Shown: positions 25,705-34,971 of the stretch, in pieces | Layout of the letters: every line of letters starts with the position of its first letter | How positions within the stretch are numbered: position 1 is the stretch's first letter | Source of the DNA: Cyclobacteriaceae bacterium YHN15 | GTDB lineage: Bacteria > Bacteroidota > Bacteroidia > Cytophagales > Cyclobacteriaceae | Length of the DNA: 64,000 bases | Assembly (NCBI GenBank): GCA_003797895.1 | Contig: RKQB01000010.1 | Coordinates: 124,001 to 188,000 of the forward strand | Direction of reading: 5' to 3' | Notes under the pieces: generated by a model | Told to the model about the DNA's origin: nothing | Seen by the model: the letters and a program-made list of their open reading frames with translations, nothing else | The model's database searches: none | Translations under genes and position numbers: made by a program

Positions 25705-25772
25705 TGTCCAATGCACAGATAGAGGAAAGACAGCTTGCAGATGCGTTTATCAATGCACAATGCCCTTCCTGA
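25704..25772 (+). CDS. Possible truncated micro-ORF
   Basis: ATG at 25704 overlaps the preceding TAA (TAATG). The frame MSNAQIEERQLADAFINAQC ends at 25772 after 22 codons. It may be the start of a gene whose remainder was deleted, since no homologous continuation is seen. Confidence 0.3.
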   Translation: MSNAQIEERQLADAFINAQCPS

Positions 25773-25937
25773 TAAATTTTATTATTTTCATAGCTTAAAA
25801 ATTTAAGTGATACTTGCATTCCCTTCTTTTAGGGAGCGAAATATTTCAACTTACGCTTAAATCAGTCAAAAAAAAGAAAAATCGTGTAGCAATGCGAAAA
25901 TAGGTACTGTTACATATTTTTCCGTACCCTTTAAAAC

Positions 25938-25975
25938 AAAAAGCTGGCAAGGATTTACTCCCTGCCAGTTTTCCA
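25938..25975 (-). terminator. Terminator of the lipoprotein gene
   Basis: On the minus strand CTGGCAGGG pairs with CCTTGCCAG (one mismatch), followed by CTTTTTGTTTT. It lies about 75 bases after the stop at 26048. Confidence 0.7.
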
Positions 25976-26047
25976 AGATTTGACCGCTTAATCGACTTCG
26001 CTCAGCAAAAGTCGTGGTAATTTTAAAATAGTTAAATGGTTAAATAG

Positions 26048-27085
26048 TTAAAAAGCCCGAACCGCACGAACTCTATTTGTGAAGTTCTTACCGTTGAGGC
26101 TCTGAAAGCCATTGGTGAAATTCTGGAACCAAGCGTAGTTGATATCGAACTCGCTGGAACTCCAATAGAAGGCACTAGCAAAACCGCCAACCGCCACTCT
26201 ATTCAGATAAAGTTTGTCCAACTCATCTTTGCTGGGTAAATACCAATCATTATATGTTGTTGCACCTACGGTAACAGAATAGGCAGCGCAAATAGATGCG
26301 GCATAACTTCCAGCACCTTGATTTGCTACTATGGCTGTTGTATTTGCCTGCCCTGTGCCCAAAGCTGTACCTGTTGCCCCTGTTGTTGTAAAACTTCCGT
26401 TCCACCATTGAATTGCTGAACTTTGGTCACTTTGAGCAGCTATTATGCCATGGGTTTCACCTGCCACATAGCCCGGGTCACCCGGCTGTAAGATATAGGC
26501 AATGATACCGCCCTGGTATGTATCACCTATTTCCAATGATTCTTCGGCACAAACAGGTATTAAGGCATAGCTTTCGCTAAAGGTGATTGGCGTGCCCAGT
26601 CCCTCCTGTACCACGCTAAAGGCAACCTGATCGCATCCGGCCCAGCCGTCAGCAAGCGCCACCGTATGGCTGACCGTGCTGCCTGAGCTCACATCTGTGT
26701 ATTCCACTTCGTTGCCATCAATAGCAATCCTAATGGTGGCCCTTGCATTTGCAGGTCCGGCAGTGATGGCATAGGTCACTTCCACCACAAAATCCGTTTC
26801 GGTGTTGTAAGCGGAGTAGCTGACCGATTTTGTGTTTCTGCCTACGCTGAGCATAGCCATGTCGGAAACAGGATAGAATACTGAACCTCCCGGTTCAATA
26901 CAATCATCATCACAGGATCCGGCAGGTGCTAACCGCATGTTTGTGTTTAACATATCTGTGTCAATCCCTTCACTGAGGAGGTCTTCGGCCGTGATTTCCT
27001 GATCGGGTTGCATGTCATTCATGCTTTCCATTCCACAGGACGCCAGGAATAAAATGGCGAGAAAAGGTAACAGGAGCTTTTTCAT
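26048..27085 (-). CDS. Lipoprotein with DUF1566-like C-terminus resembling a DGR target
   Basis: A lipoprotein of about 345 residues; I choose the start at 27085 (MKKLLLPFLAILFLASCG) for its clear lipobox. Its middle carries a beta-sandwich segment. The C-terminal 150 residues form the DUF1566/fibrobacter-type fold (GDTYQGGIIAYIL, YNDWYLPSKDELDKLY). The last 45 residues read FYWSSSEF...AWFQNF..GFQ.LNGKNFTNRVRAVRAF, the architecture of diversity-generating retroelement (DGR) variable regions, with many AAC/AAT codons. No reverse transcriptase or template repeat is seen in the window. Confidence 0.75.
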   Translation of the reverse strand: MKKLLLPFLAILFLASCGMESMNDMQPDQEITAEDLLSEGIDTDMLNTNMRLAPAGSCDDDCIEPGGSVFYPVSDMAMLSVGRNTKSVSYSAYNTETDFVVEVTYAITAGPANARATIRIAIDGNEVEYTDVSSGSTVSHTVALADGWAGCDQVAFSVVQEGLGTPITFSESYALIPVCAEESLEIGDTYQGGIIAYILQPGDPGYVAGETHGIIAAQSDQSSAIQWWNGSFTTTGATGTALGTGQANTTAIVANQGAGSYAASICAAYSVTVGATTYNDWYLPSKDELDKLYLNRVAVGGFASAFYWSSSEFDINYAWFQNFTNGFQSLNGKNFTNRVRAVRAF

Positions 27086-27124
27086 AGTTTTTAAATTGAG
27101 TTGGATAATTGGTGGATTATACAC

Positions 27125-27404
27125 TTAAATTTAGTAATAAATTCTTAAAAAAAATTAACTAAAAGTTTTAAAATCAATTGGTTAGGACGAAAGGCATGAA
27201 TTACTTCCCCATTAATTGGTTTTTTTGTCCGAAGGAGGGTAGGAGGATTACAGAACCGCTCTGGAAATCAAACAGAAAGTAGAGCGTGGGAAGAGTTTTT
27301 TGATTTGGCTGATCCAAAAAAAAATTGGTAAGCTTATGGAATTTGATAGTCCTATCAATAGACCTCCGATTTTATGATTTTGATTGAATACAATTTTTGA
27401 AGAA
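27125..27404. other. Intergenic stretch, nothing recognised
   Basis: AT-rich sequence between the lipoprotein gene and the coiled-coil gene, both on the minus strand. Frames are short and broken, and no homology is evident. Confidence 0.4.
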
Positions 27405-28316
27405 TTATAAATTACTCAAATTATACCCATCAATTTCCTTTTTCCCAAAAAGTAAATCTTCATGAAATTCCCCAAAAGGACTTAAGACCTCATCCTTACT
27501 CTCAACTGTAGGATCATACCAATCAGCCTTAGCTCTGGCCCAAGACATCCATTCCTGGAGATTATAAGTGCCTTCTATGGTCAGGTGTGGATTGGCTTCT
27601 ATATGGCTCACAAATGCCCTTATGGCCTGAGCTTTCTCATACCTTAGGCTTTGGCTAAGCAGTGTTTTGAAGCTGTTGAATTCGGTTTGTTTTCTGGCAT
27701 TGAGTTCCTTTTGGATAGCTTCCTTTTCTCTTTGCTGCTTCCAGTAGGCTTCCCGTTCTAACCTCTCTTCATGTTCTTTCTTACCAAAATATTCCAAACT
27801 ACCGATTACCCTTGCAAGCTTATCCTCAAGTTTGGTGTGGGCGGTATCTCCCCATTGTCTTTCAACATAGTTGGAAATTTTAAAATACTGAATAAATAAT
27901 TCTCCAGTCAATTCGGTATCCCTAAAACTCCATTTATTATCATGATTTTCGATGTAACGGCTTTTTTCCCAGAACCTAATCCGTAACGGTTCTCCGGAGT
28001 TTATCACATAGGTGCTTCCCTCCTTATTGACTACTGAATGTCCTCTTTTCTCAACTGCCTTGATAAATGTGTCAAGAATCAGCATTGCTCTTTGGAGATT
28101 TTTCTTGCTAACTGAGAAATCGAGTGTTTCACCCTCATTGAAAATCTTGTTAGAACTCGTATTAAACTTGGTAGATTGCGGCTTCGGGTATTTCATTCCT
28201 ACAACCAAAGGATGCGGATTGATGAGTTTTTCAGGAACTTTCAGATCTATATTGGAATCTGACTCAACAGCTTCCACCATTGCCTCTATTTCAGGGTTTC
28301 TTATTGGCTTTTTCAT
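27405..28316 (-). CDS. Coiled-coil accessory protein of unknown function
   Basis: A 303-residue protein. Residues 1-60 are low-complexity, 65-140 form a mixed alpha/beta domain (LQRAMLILDTFIKAVEKRGH, then VINSGEPLRIRFWEK). Residues 150-225 are a highly charged coiled coil (VERQWGDTAHTKLEDKLARV...EAYWKQQREKE). The last part ends in a conserved-looking ARAKADWYDP motif. Proteins with this layout are common, uncharacterised genes on integrative elements. A partial relative lies at 24807-25010. Confidence 0.7.
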   Translation of the reverse strand: MKKPIRNPEIEAMVEAVESDSNIDLKVPEKLINPHPLVVGMKYPKPQSTKFNTSSNKIFNEGETLDFSVSKKNLQRAMLILDTFIKAVEKRGHSVVNKEGSTYVINSGEPLRIRFWEKSRYIENHDNKWSFRDTELTGELFIQYFKISNYVERQWGDTAHTKLEDKLARVIGSLEYFGKKEHEERLEREAYWKQQREKEAIQKELNARKQTEFNSFKTLLSQSLRYEKAQAIRAFVSHIEANPHLTIEGTYNLQEWMSWARAKADWYDPTVESKDEVLSPFGEFHEDLLFGKKEIDGYNLSNL

Positions 28317-28537
28317 GGGAATGAGTTATGGATGTTAAGTGGTTTTTTACACTAATCGTTAATGGATAAGATCCATCAGACTTCTTTTTGTTAGATAATA
28401 TTTTGAATAAATATCTATATACAGTATATAATATTTTTAATTTAACATAAATATTATTTTTATTTTGAAATTTTAAATAGAACGTATTACATTCACAATA
28501 TCATGAAACCAAAATCTATAATAAAACGAATCAAAAA

Positions 28538-28876
28538 ATGGAAAGAAGATATTATAGCAATGAACTTAAGGATAAAGCCGTACAAATGTACCTGGATGGA
28601 AAAACTTCCCCTCAAATAGCCAAAGAATTTGATCTTCCCAATCCTGACATGGTCAGAAAGTGGGTTCAGATCTGGAGAAAAGAAAACAGCGTTCCTGCGG
28701 AAAATTATAGAAGGAGTGGTATAGCTGTGGAGGTAGATGAGAAAATGAGGCTATTGAATAAAATAGAAAGAGTTGAACATGAACGCGATCATTTACTGAT
28801 GACACTTAAGCTTGTTTGTACAGGTGATATAGAAGGCTGGGAAGAACTCCTTTCTTTCATGAAAAACAAAAATTAA
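28538..28876 (+). CDS. HTH protein resembling an IS3-type OrfA
   Basis: A 112-residue protein whose first 50 residues form a transposase-type helix-turn-helix (YSNELKDKAVQMYLDGKTSP, then QIAKEFDLPNPDMVRKWVQ). The rest is a short coiled coil. It resembles OrfA of IS3-family elements, but no OrfB with a DDE domain follows and I see no terminal inverted repeats. It is probably a captured, stand-alone regulator or a domesticated remnant. Confidence 0.7.
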   Translation: MERRYYSNELKDKAVQMYLDGKTSPQIAKEFDLPNPDMVRKWVQIWRKENSVPAENYRRSGIAVEVDEKMRLLNKIERVEHERDHLLMTLKLVCTGDIEGWEELLSFMKNKN

Positions 28877-29086
28877 TCATTAGGTATCAGGTTAAAAGAC
28901 AAAGCACAAAGTACCTGTAAAGAATTTGCCTGACTCGTGCTTCTAACATCTCTGTGGATATTTAATCATATCCAAAAAAAAATTTTCAGAAAAAAATTCA
29001 TACCCCCACCCATAGTAAAGTATACCCCCCTAAGTCTTGGTTAGGAAAGTCCTTCCCGAATACGAAAACCAATAAAAAAACGAATT

Positions 29087-29581
29087 ATGAATCACGAACA
29101 TTTGATTGAAAAGGCATGCCAAATAGGGGAACATCTTTTCGGAATTTTCAGTCCAGAACATGAATGTTACGAAATGATCAAGATGATCCTGGATGCAAAA
29201 CCAACAAAGGACTACCCGTTCCACCCAACAGAAGTTTACCTTGCCAATGAGCTTGAGCTTTTGGAAAATGAACTTAATGAGCTCTTTGAAAAGCTTGAAA
29301 CGGGAATCAAATCTGCTTTCTATTTTGGGGAAGAAGTTGAAGCCAACGAATTGCCTGTATTGAATATTCCTGTGCTTGGGTCTGTCTTCATATTCAAACT
29401 CGATAAACACAGAAGCATTTCTCTCAGGACAAGTCATGAAGTCACCCTTGAAGTCGGAAGGTACACGAAGCCTTATCTTTACTTCGAAGAGATGGGTACG
29501 GATTATTTCAGGGTGACAGCAAAGCTCATAGAAATAGATTTCGATGGGGTATTATACATCTATATCCTCAACAAGGTCTGA
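29087..29581 (+). CDS. Hypothetical protein
   Basis: A 164-residue soluble protein: helical first half with an acidic ELELLENELNELFEKLE segment, then a beta-rich second half (VFIFKLDKHRSISLRTSH, VLYIYILNKV). I do not recognise a family. It is 167 bases upstream of the large helicase gene and has its own terminator hairpin, so it is probably transcribed separately. It may still belong to the island's defence cargo. Confidence 0.65.
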   Translation: MNHEHLIEKACQIGEHLFGIFSPEHECYEMIKMILDAKPTKDYPFHPTEVYLANELELLENELNELFEKLETGIKSAFYFGEEVEANELPVLNIPVLGSVFIFKLDKHRSISLRTSHEVTLEVGRYTKPYLYFEEMGTDYFRVTAKLIEIDFDGVLYIYILNKV

Positions 29582-29628
29582 GTTATTAGTCGGTAGTTGG
29601 CCTCCATAAAGAGGAAAAAACAAGTTTT

Positions 29629-29680
29629 GCCACAGGAGAAATAATATGAAATAAGTGCTCATATTCCTTCTGTGGCATTT
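29629..29680 (+). terminator. Hairpin terminator before the helicase operon
   Basis: GCCACAG at 29629-29635 pairs with CTGTGGC at 29670-29676, with further pairing inside (ATATGA / TCATAT), then ATTTTT. It separates the hypothetical gene from the defence operon. Confidence 0.65.
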
Positions 29681-29748
29681 TTATAAACTAAGTATTTGAA
29701 TATATTTATATATCTTTTAATGAAATTAGTTTTTTAAAGCCCAGAATA

Positions 29749-32700
29749 ATGCAGGCATTTGAAGTACATGAACAAATAGTCAAGGACTACAAGGACTATC
29801 TTAAAAGTTTTAATATCATAAGGGATTCAAGGATCAACAAGGTCGTGGATGATGCCTTTAAAAAAACGGCTTACATTCCTGAACCTCTTATTCAGTTCAA
29901 TCCTTCCTTTCGCAAAGCTGCAACATTGGAAAGTCTTGTAGCAGAGGGAGTCCTTCATGCTGATATGAACAGGGTCTTTAAAGGCTACAGGCTCTTTACG
30001 CACCAAGAACAGGCCATACGGTTGGGAACCTCAGATTCATCCTTTATAGTGACCTCAGGCACTGGGTCAGGGAAGTCCCTTACATTTCTCGGTACCATTT
30101 TCAATCATCTTTTGAGTAACCCCGGTAGCAATGGGATAAAGGCAATTTTGGTTTATCCCATGAATGCCCTGATCAATTCCCAGGAAGAAGAAATTGCCAA
30201 GTTCAGGGAAAATTATGGAGATGATTTCCCGATCACCTTTAAAAAATATACAGGACAAGAATCCGAAGAACAAAGGAAGGAGGTAGAGGATAATTTTCCG
30301 GATATCCTTTTAACCAATTATATGATGCTTGAACTCCTCCTGACAAGGGGAAAGGAAAAAGCAATCCGTGACTCCATTGCCAGAAACCTCAAGTTTATTG
30401 TATTTGACGAACTGCACACTTACAGAGGAAGGCAAGGAGCCGATGTGTCCATGCTGATCAGGCGTCTTAAAGCACTTTGCCAAAACCGGATCACTTCGAT
30501 TGGTACCTCAGCAACCATGGCTTCCGGAGAAGATACCTTGGATGAAAAACAGGTGGTGGCGGATGTGGCCTCAGAAATATTCGGGGAGAAATTCACAAAA
30601 GATCAGATTATAGGAGAGACCCTCGAAACAGTCACCAACCCCGAAGTAAAATTGCCTGGTGCTTTTGAACTTCAGGAAACAATGACCAAACAGATTGATA
30701 TAGAGGGGTCTGAAGAGACATTCAGGAATCATCCTTTGGCTATTTGGCTGGAAAGGGAAATAGCACTGGGCATTGATACGGAAGAAAAAATCAAAAGATC
30801 AAAACCATTGGAATTCAGTCAGATTGTTGCAAGGTTAAATTCTGTTTCCAAAATCGATGATCTGGACAAATGTCAAGAATACCTGATGCGGTTCTTTGAA
30901 TGGTCGGAAAGACTTAATATAAAAAATGCGTCCAACAGGGAATCATTTCTTCCGTTCAAAATCCACCAGTTCATATCCCAGACTGGAAATGTATATGTAA
31001 CCCTTGATGAAATCAGCAAAAGGAAAATCACTCTTGAAGATGGAAGGTATACCAAAGAAGGCGAAGAAGAAAGATTCATTTTTCCTGTTCTGTTCAGCCG
31101 GTATTCCGGTGTCGATTTTATCTGTGTCAAAAAGAATTTTGCCGAAGGGAGACTTCAACCAAGAGAACCTGATGAACTCCCAAATAAAATAACCAAAGAG
31201 GATCTGAAAGGCAGCAAAGAAGAAAACAGAAGTCGGAGAAAACTTAATGATCAGGATTTTGAATCGGGATACATTGTTTTTCAGGGAGAAGGGGAAGAAT
31301 TTTGGAATGAGGACATGATCGAATCACTTCCTGATACATGGTGGAAGGAAAAGAAGGGAGCTTACGTATTGGATAATTTTTATGAGTTCAGGATTCCAAG
31401 GAAGATCTATTTCAATCAGTTCGGGAATTTTTCCGAGGAGCCTCAGGAAGGCTTAAATCTATGGGGATGGTTTTTGTCGGCCCCGCTTTTTTATGATCCT
31501 ACCTGTGGCGTCATTTATGATCCAAGGACAAGGGAAAGCACCAAACTGATGAAAGTAGGGAATGTGGGAAGAAGCACGGCTACTACAATCGCAACTTTCA
31601 GTATCCTCAAAGCCCAGTTTGAACAAAAGGTCAAATATGCTGACCAAAAGGTCCTGAGCTTTACGGATAACAGACAGGATGCAGCCCTACAAACCGGGCA
31701 CTTCAATGATTTTCTTATGATCGGAAGGCTTCGGTCAGCCATATACAGGGCATTGAAAGATGCACCAGGCAACCGGCTTTCCATTGAGTCCATTGCGGAT
31801 GAGGTATTCAAGGCCCTCGGATTGAAAGAAGAAGAATATGCCAAAAACCCGGGAGATCCTGAGTGGCCGGATGAGGACAATGAGAAAGCTTTAAAGGACT
31901 ATCTCAAGGTAATCCTTCTTTATGATCTAAGAAGGGGATGGAGATATAATACCCCCAATCTGGAGCAATGTGCCCTTTTGGAGGTGGATTATTATAAATT
32001 GGAAGAATTTGCAGCGAAGGAAACCTTTTATGAAAAAGATGAGCTGCTCGGTAAACTTGAACCCAAAGACAGACAGACCGTTCTGCTGCATATTTTAAAT
32101 TATTTCAGAACAGCATTTGCCTTTGATTACTACCTTTTTGAAGAAGGTAACAGTACGAGTTTGGAAGAACGGCTGAAACAAAGGCTGAATGCCGATAAAG
32201 CATGGTCTCTTCAGGCCGACGAAAGACTTGAACGTACCCCTTTCCTGGTTTATGAGAGACCTGGAAAGACCAAGAAGAGAGCCTTTCTCGAAAGTATAGG
32301 AGCGACGAGTAATTTGGGTAAATACCTCAAAAGGCTGTTTGTTAAACATGGATTGGACCCTATCAAAGGCAAGGCGCTGAACGAATACATCGCTTCTGTT
32401 TGTGACATATTAAAGAAAGGAAATTTTCTTTCAGAAAGCCCTATTGAAGGTGAAAAGGGAACTGTCCGGGGTTTCAGGCTCAGAGTTGAAAAAGTTATTT
32501 GGAAGCTCGGCGATGGAGAAAATATACTGCCAGATGAAGTCCGGATCAATACCACGGCAGATGGACTCAAGGTCAAGCCCAATCATTATTTTAAAAGGTT
32601 TTACCAACAGGACTTCAGGAACTTCGATAAGTTTTTTACAGCAAGTGAACATACCGGTCAGGTTCCTTCCAGAGACAGGATTGATAGGGAAAAAGCTTTC

Positions 32701-34971
32701 CGCACCGGTGAAATTTCTGCGCTTTACTGCTCCCCGACTATGGAACTGGGAATCGATATAGCAAACCTGAACATAGTCCATATGAGGAATGTACCGCCCA
32801 ATCCGGCTAATTATGCACAAAGAAGCGGACGTGCCGGAAGAAGTGGTCAAACGGCATTGGTGTTTGCCTACTGTTCAAGTACCTCACCCCATGACAGACA
32901 TTATTTCAGGCACCCAATTGATATGGTGGCCGGTGCGGTAAAAGCTCCCAAGATCGATCTGGTGAATGAGGAATTGATAGCTTCTCATTTCAATGCATTT
33001 GTCTTCATGAATTTGGGACTGACAAGCATCCATACATCGGTTAAGGAATTCGTTGACATTGAAAACCTGAAAGACCTTCCACTTTTCAAAAAACTTGCTG
33101 ATTTCATCGAAGACCAGCAAGAAAACTATAAAACTTTTTGGATTGAAGGGTTTAAAAAAGTGGTCGTAGATAAGTATCCCTTATTGAAAGATTCTGATTG
33201 GTTTACTGAAGAATGGTTAAATGTTAAAGCGACCAATTTCCTTATTCATCTCGACAGGGGATTTGACAGATGGAGGACCCTTTTCAGAAATGCAGCCAAT
33301 CTGATAGAAAGAGGTACTGCCATCATCAAAGACCCGACTTACAGTGCAGATAGCAGTCAGGCAAGAGAAGCCAAACGTATGGTTGCTATTGGGCAGAGAC
33401 AGAGGGATATCTTACTGAATGCTTCCAGAAGAGATGGTACCAATGAGTCGGAATTTTATGTATACAGGTATCTTGCGGCAGAAGGATTCCTTCCGGGTTA
33501 TAACTTCACAAGGCTTCCGGTACGGGCATTTATCGGCAAAAGAAGTCAGGATGAGGGCACTTTCATATCAAGACCAAGGTTTATAGCCCTCAAAGAATTC
33601 GGTCCGGGGAATTTGATTTATCACAATGGTGGTAAATTCAGAATTACCAGAATGCAGCTTTCCGACTCGGACGCTAAAACAGATACGATTAAAATATCTA
33701 CAAAGACAGGATATGCCTGGCTCGGAGAACAAAGCAAATCCGTCAATAATGACCCTATCACAAATGAGGCATTAAAAGGTCAAACCAATACGAGTGTTTA
33801 TAAGAACATCATGGAATTGGTGGAATCCGATACATGGCCACAGGACAGGATTTCATCTGAAGAAGAAGAAAGAATGTCGTCGGGTTATGAAATCGAACAG
33901 TATTTCAATTACTCCAAAGGCATTGATTTCACCAAAAAAGCAGTGATCAAGGCTTCGGGACATCCATTGATGAACCTCATTTATTGCCCGGCCACAAGGT
34001 TGATACAGATAAACAAAAAATGGAGATCTTCCAAAGAGGAAGAAGCTGGATTTATAATCGGAAAGGTATCAGGCAAGTGGTTGAAAAAGGCAGAACTGGA
34101 TAATCAGGATAGGGAAAATGACCCTGCAATGACCGTTCATCTGTACACGACTGATACGGCTGACAGTCTTTATCTTCAACCGATAAAGGCTTTGGAATTG
34201 GATGAAGACGGCGTGGTATCTTTGACTTTTGCATTGAAGAGGGCCATAGAACAGGTTTTCCAGATCGAAGAGTCGGAAGTAGGTGTCTGGTTTATGGGAC
34301 CGGAGGATTCAAGGAACATTTTGATTTATGAATCAGCGGAAGGAAGTCTTGGAATTCTTTCCCAATTGGTGAAGAATCAGGATAAGCTCAGAGATGTTTT
34401 CATGGAAGCTTATCGTTTGATGCATTTTGATCCTGAATCCCAAGAAGATCTTGCTCCGGAAAAACCGAAGGCCAGCTACGACGATCTTTTATCTTATTAC
34501 AATCAACGGTACCACGATAAACTCGACAGACATAAAATCAAGAAAGCTTTGGAGCTCCTGATGATCTGTGACATGGACATCACGGGTTCCGGGAACAGCG
34601 GTCACTCAGATCGGTTCGAACATTATCGGGAGCTATTGAGCAGGTATGATGAGAATTCCATTATGGAAAAGAAACTGATAGATTACTTTTATAACAAAGG
34701 ATTGGTTCTTCCTGATAAAGCCCAGGTCAATCTTAGCAAAATAGCAGGATTTTATATCAGTGCAGATTTTGTTTTTCTCAATGAGGATAACAGTATAAAG
34801 GCCCTGATATTCTGTGATGGCTCTGTACATGACAGGCCTGATGTCAGGCAGGATGATAGCCACAAAAGAAGTATTTTAAGGGATAATGGTTTGGATGTGA
34901 TAGAATGGTATTATAAAGAACCGATTGAAGAATTGGTCAATAGAAGAAAAGATATTTTTAGAAAAGCATGA
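29749..34971 (+). CDS. Large SF2 helicase with DUF1998-like and nuclease-like C-terminus
   Basis: A 1740-residue Lhr/YprA-type helicase. Walker A is TSGTGSGKS near residue 102, the DExH box FDELHTY near 217, motif III GTSATMASG near 252, and the C-terminal helicase motifs MELGIDIANLN near 995 and QRSGRAGRSG near 1023. A DUF1998-like segment (LTFALKRAIEQVFQIEESEV) is near 1490, without the usual CxxC clusters. The last 60 residues (LIFCDGSVHDRPDVRQDD, KRSILRDNGLDVIEWYY) resemble a VSR/restriction-endonuclease-like fold. Large DUF1998 helicases form DISARM DrmA-DrmB and Druantia DruE. This first gene of a defence operon overlaps the SNF2 gene by four bases. Confidence 0.85.
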   Translation: MQAFEVHEQIVKDYKDYLKSFNIIRDSRINKVVDDAFKKTAYIPEPLIQFNPSFRKAATLESLVAEGVLHADMNRVFKGYRLFTHQEQAIRLGTSDSSFIVTSGTGSGKSLTFLGTIFNHLLSNPGSNGIKAILVYPMNALINSQEEEIAKFRENYGDDFPITFKKYTGQESEEQRKEVEDNFPDILLTNYMMLELLLTRGKEKAIRDSIARNLKFIVFDELHTYRGRQGADVSMLIRRLKALCQNRITSIGTSATMASGEDTLDEKQVVADVASEIFGEKFTKDQIIGETLETVTNPEVKLPGAFELQETMTKQIDIEGSEETFRNHPLAIWLEREIALGIDTEEKIKRSKPLEFSQIVARLNSVSKIDDLDKCQEYLMRFFEWSERLNIKNASNRESFLPFKIHQFISQTGNVYVTLDEISKRKITLEDGRYTKEGEEERFIFPVLFSRYSGVDFICVKKNFAEGRLQPREPDELPNKITKEDLKGSKEENRSRRKLNDQDFESGYIVFQGEGEEFWNEDMIESLPDTWWKEKKGAYVLDNFYEFRIPRKIYFNQFGNFSEEPQEGLNLWGWFLSAPLFYDPTCGVIYDPRTRESTKLMKVGNVGRSTATTIATFSILKAQFEQKVKYADQKVLSFTDNRQDAALQTGHFNDFLMIGRLRSAIYRALKDAPGNRLSIESIADEVFKALGLKEEEYAKNPGDPEWPDEDNEKALKDYLKVILLYDLRRGWRYNTPNLEQCALLEVDYYKLEEFAAKETFYEKDELLGKLEPKDRQTVLLHILNYFRTAFAFDYYLFEEGNSTSLEERLKQRLNADKAWSLQADERLERTPFLVYERPGKTKKRAFLESIGATSNLGKYLKRLFVKHGLDPIKGKALNEYIASVCDILKKGNFLSESPIEGEKGTVRGFRLRVEKVIWKLGDGENILPDEVRINTTADGLKVKPNHYFKRFYQQDFRNFDKFFTASEHTGQVPSRDRIDREKAFRTGEISALYCSPTMELGIDIANLNIVHMRNVPPNPANYAQRSGRAGRSGQTALVFAYCSSTSPHDRHYFRHPIDMVAGAVKAPKIDLVNEELIASHFNAFVFMNLGLTSIHTSVKEFVDIENLKDLPLFKKLADFIEDQQENYKTFWIEGFKKVVVDKYPLLKDSDWFTEEWLNVKATNFLIHLDRGFDRWRTLFRNAANLIERGTAIIKDPTYSADSSQAREAKRMVAIGQRQRDILLNASRRDGTNESEFYVYRYLAAEGFLPGYNFTRLPVRAFIGKRSQDEGTFISRPRFIALKEFGPGNLIYHNGGKFRITRMQLSDSDAKTDTIKISTKTGYAWLGEQSKSVNNDPITNEALKGQTNTSVYKNIMELVESDTWPQDRISSEEEERMSSGYEIEQYFNYSKGIDFTKKAVIKASGHPLMNLIYCPATRLIQINKKWRSSKEEEAGFIIGKVSGKWLKKAELDNQDRENDPAMTVHLYTTDTADSLYLQPIKALELDEDGVVSLTFALKRAIEQVFQIEESEVGVWFMGPEDSRNILIYESAEGSLGILSQLVKNQDKLRDVFMEAYRLMHFDPESQEDLAPEKPKASYDDLLSYYNQRYHDKLDRHKIKKALELLMICDMDITGSGNSGHSDRFEHYRELLSRYDENSIMEKKLIDYFYNKGLVLPDKAQVNLSKIAGFYISADFVFLNEDNSIKALIFCDGSVHDRPDVRQDDSHKRSILRDNGLDVIEWYYKEPIEELVNRRKDIFRKA

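Noticed and set aside
26048..27085. Calling a functional diversity-generating retroelement
   Set aside because: No reverse transcriptase and no template repeat in the window.
28538..28876. A complete IS3-type insertion sequence
   Set aside because: Only an OrfA-like HTH is present. No DDE transposase, no terminal inverted repeats and no target duplication were found.
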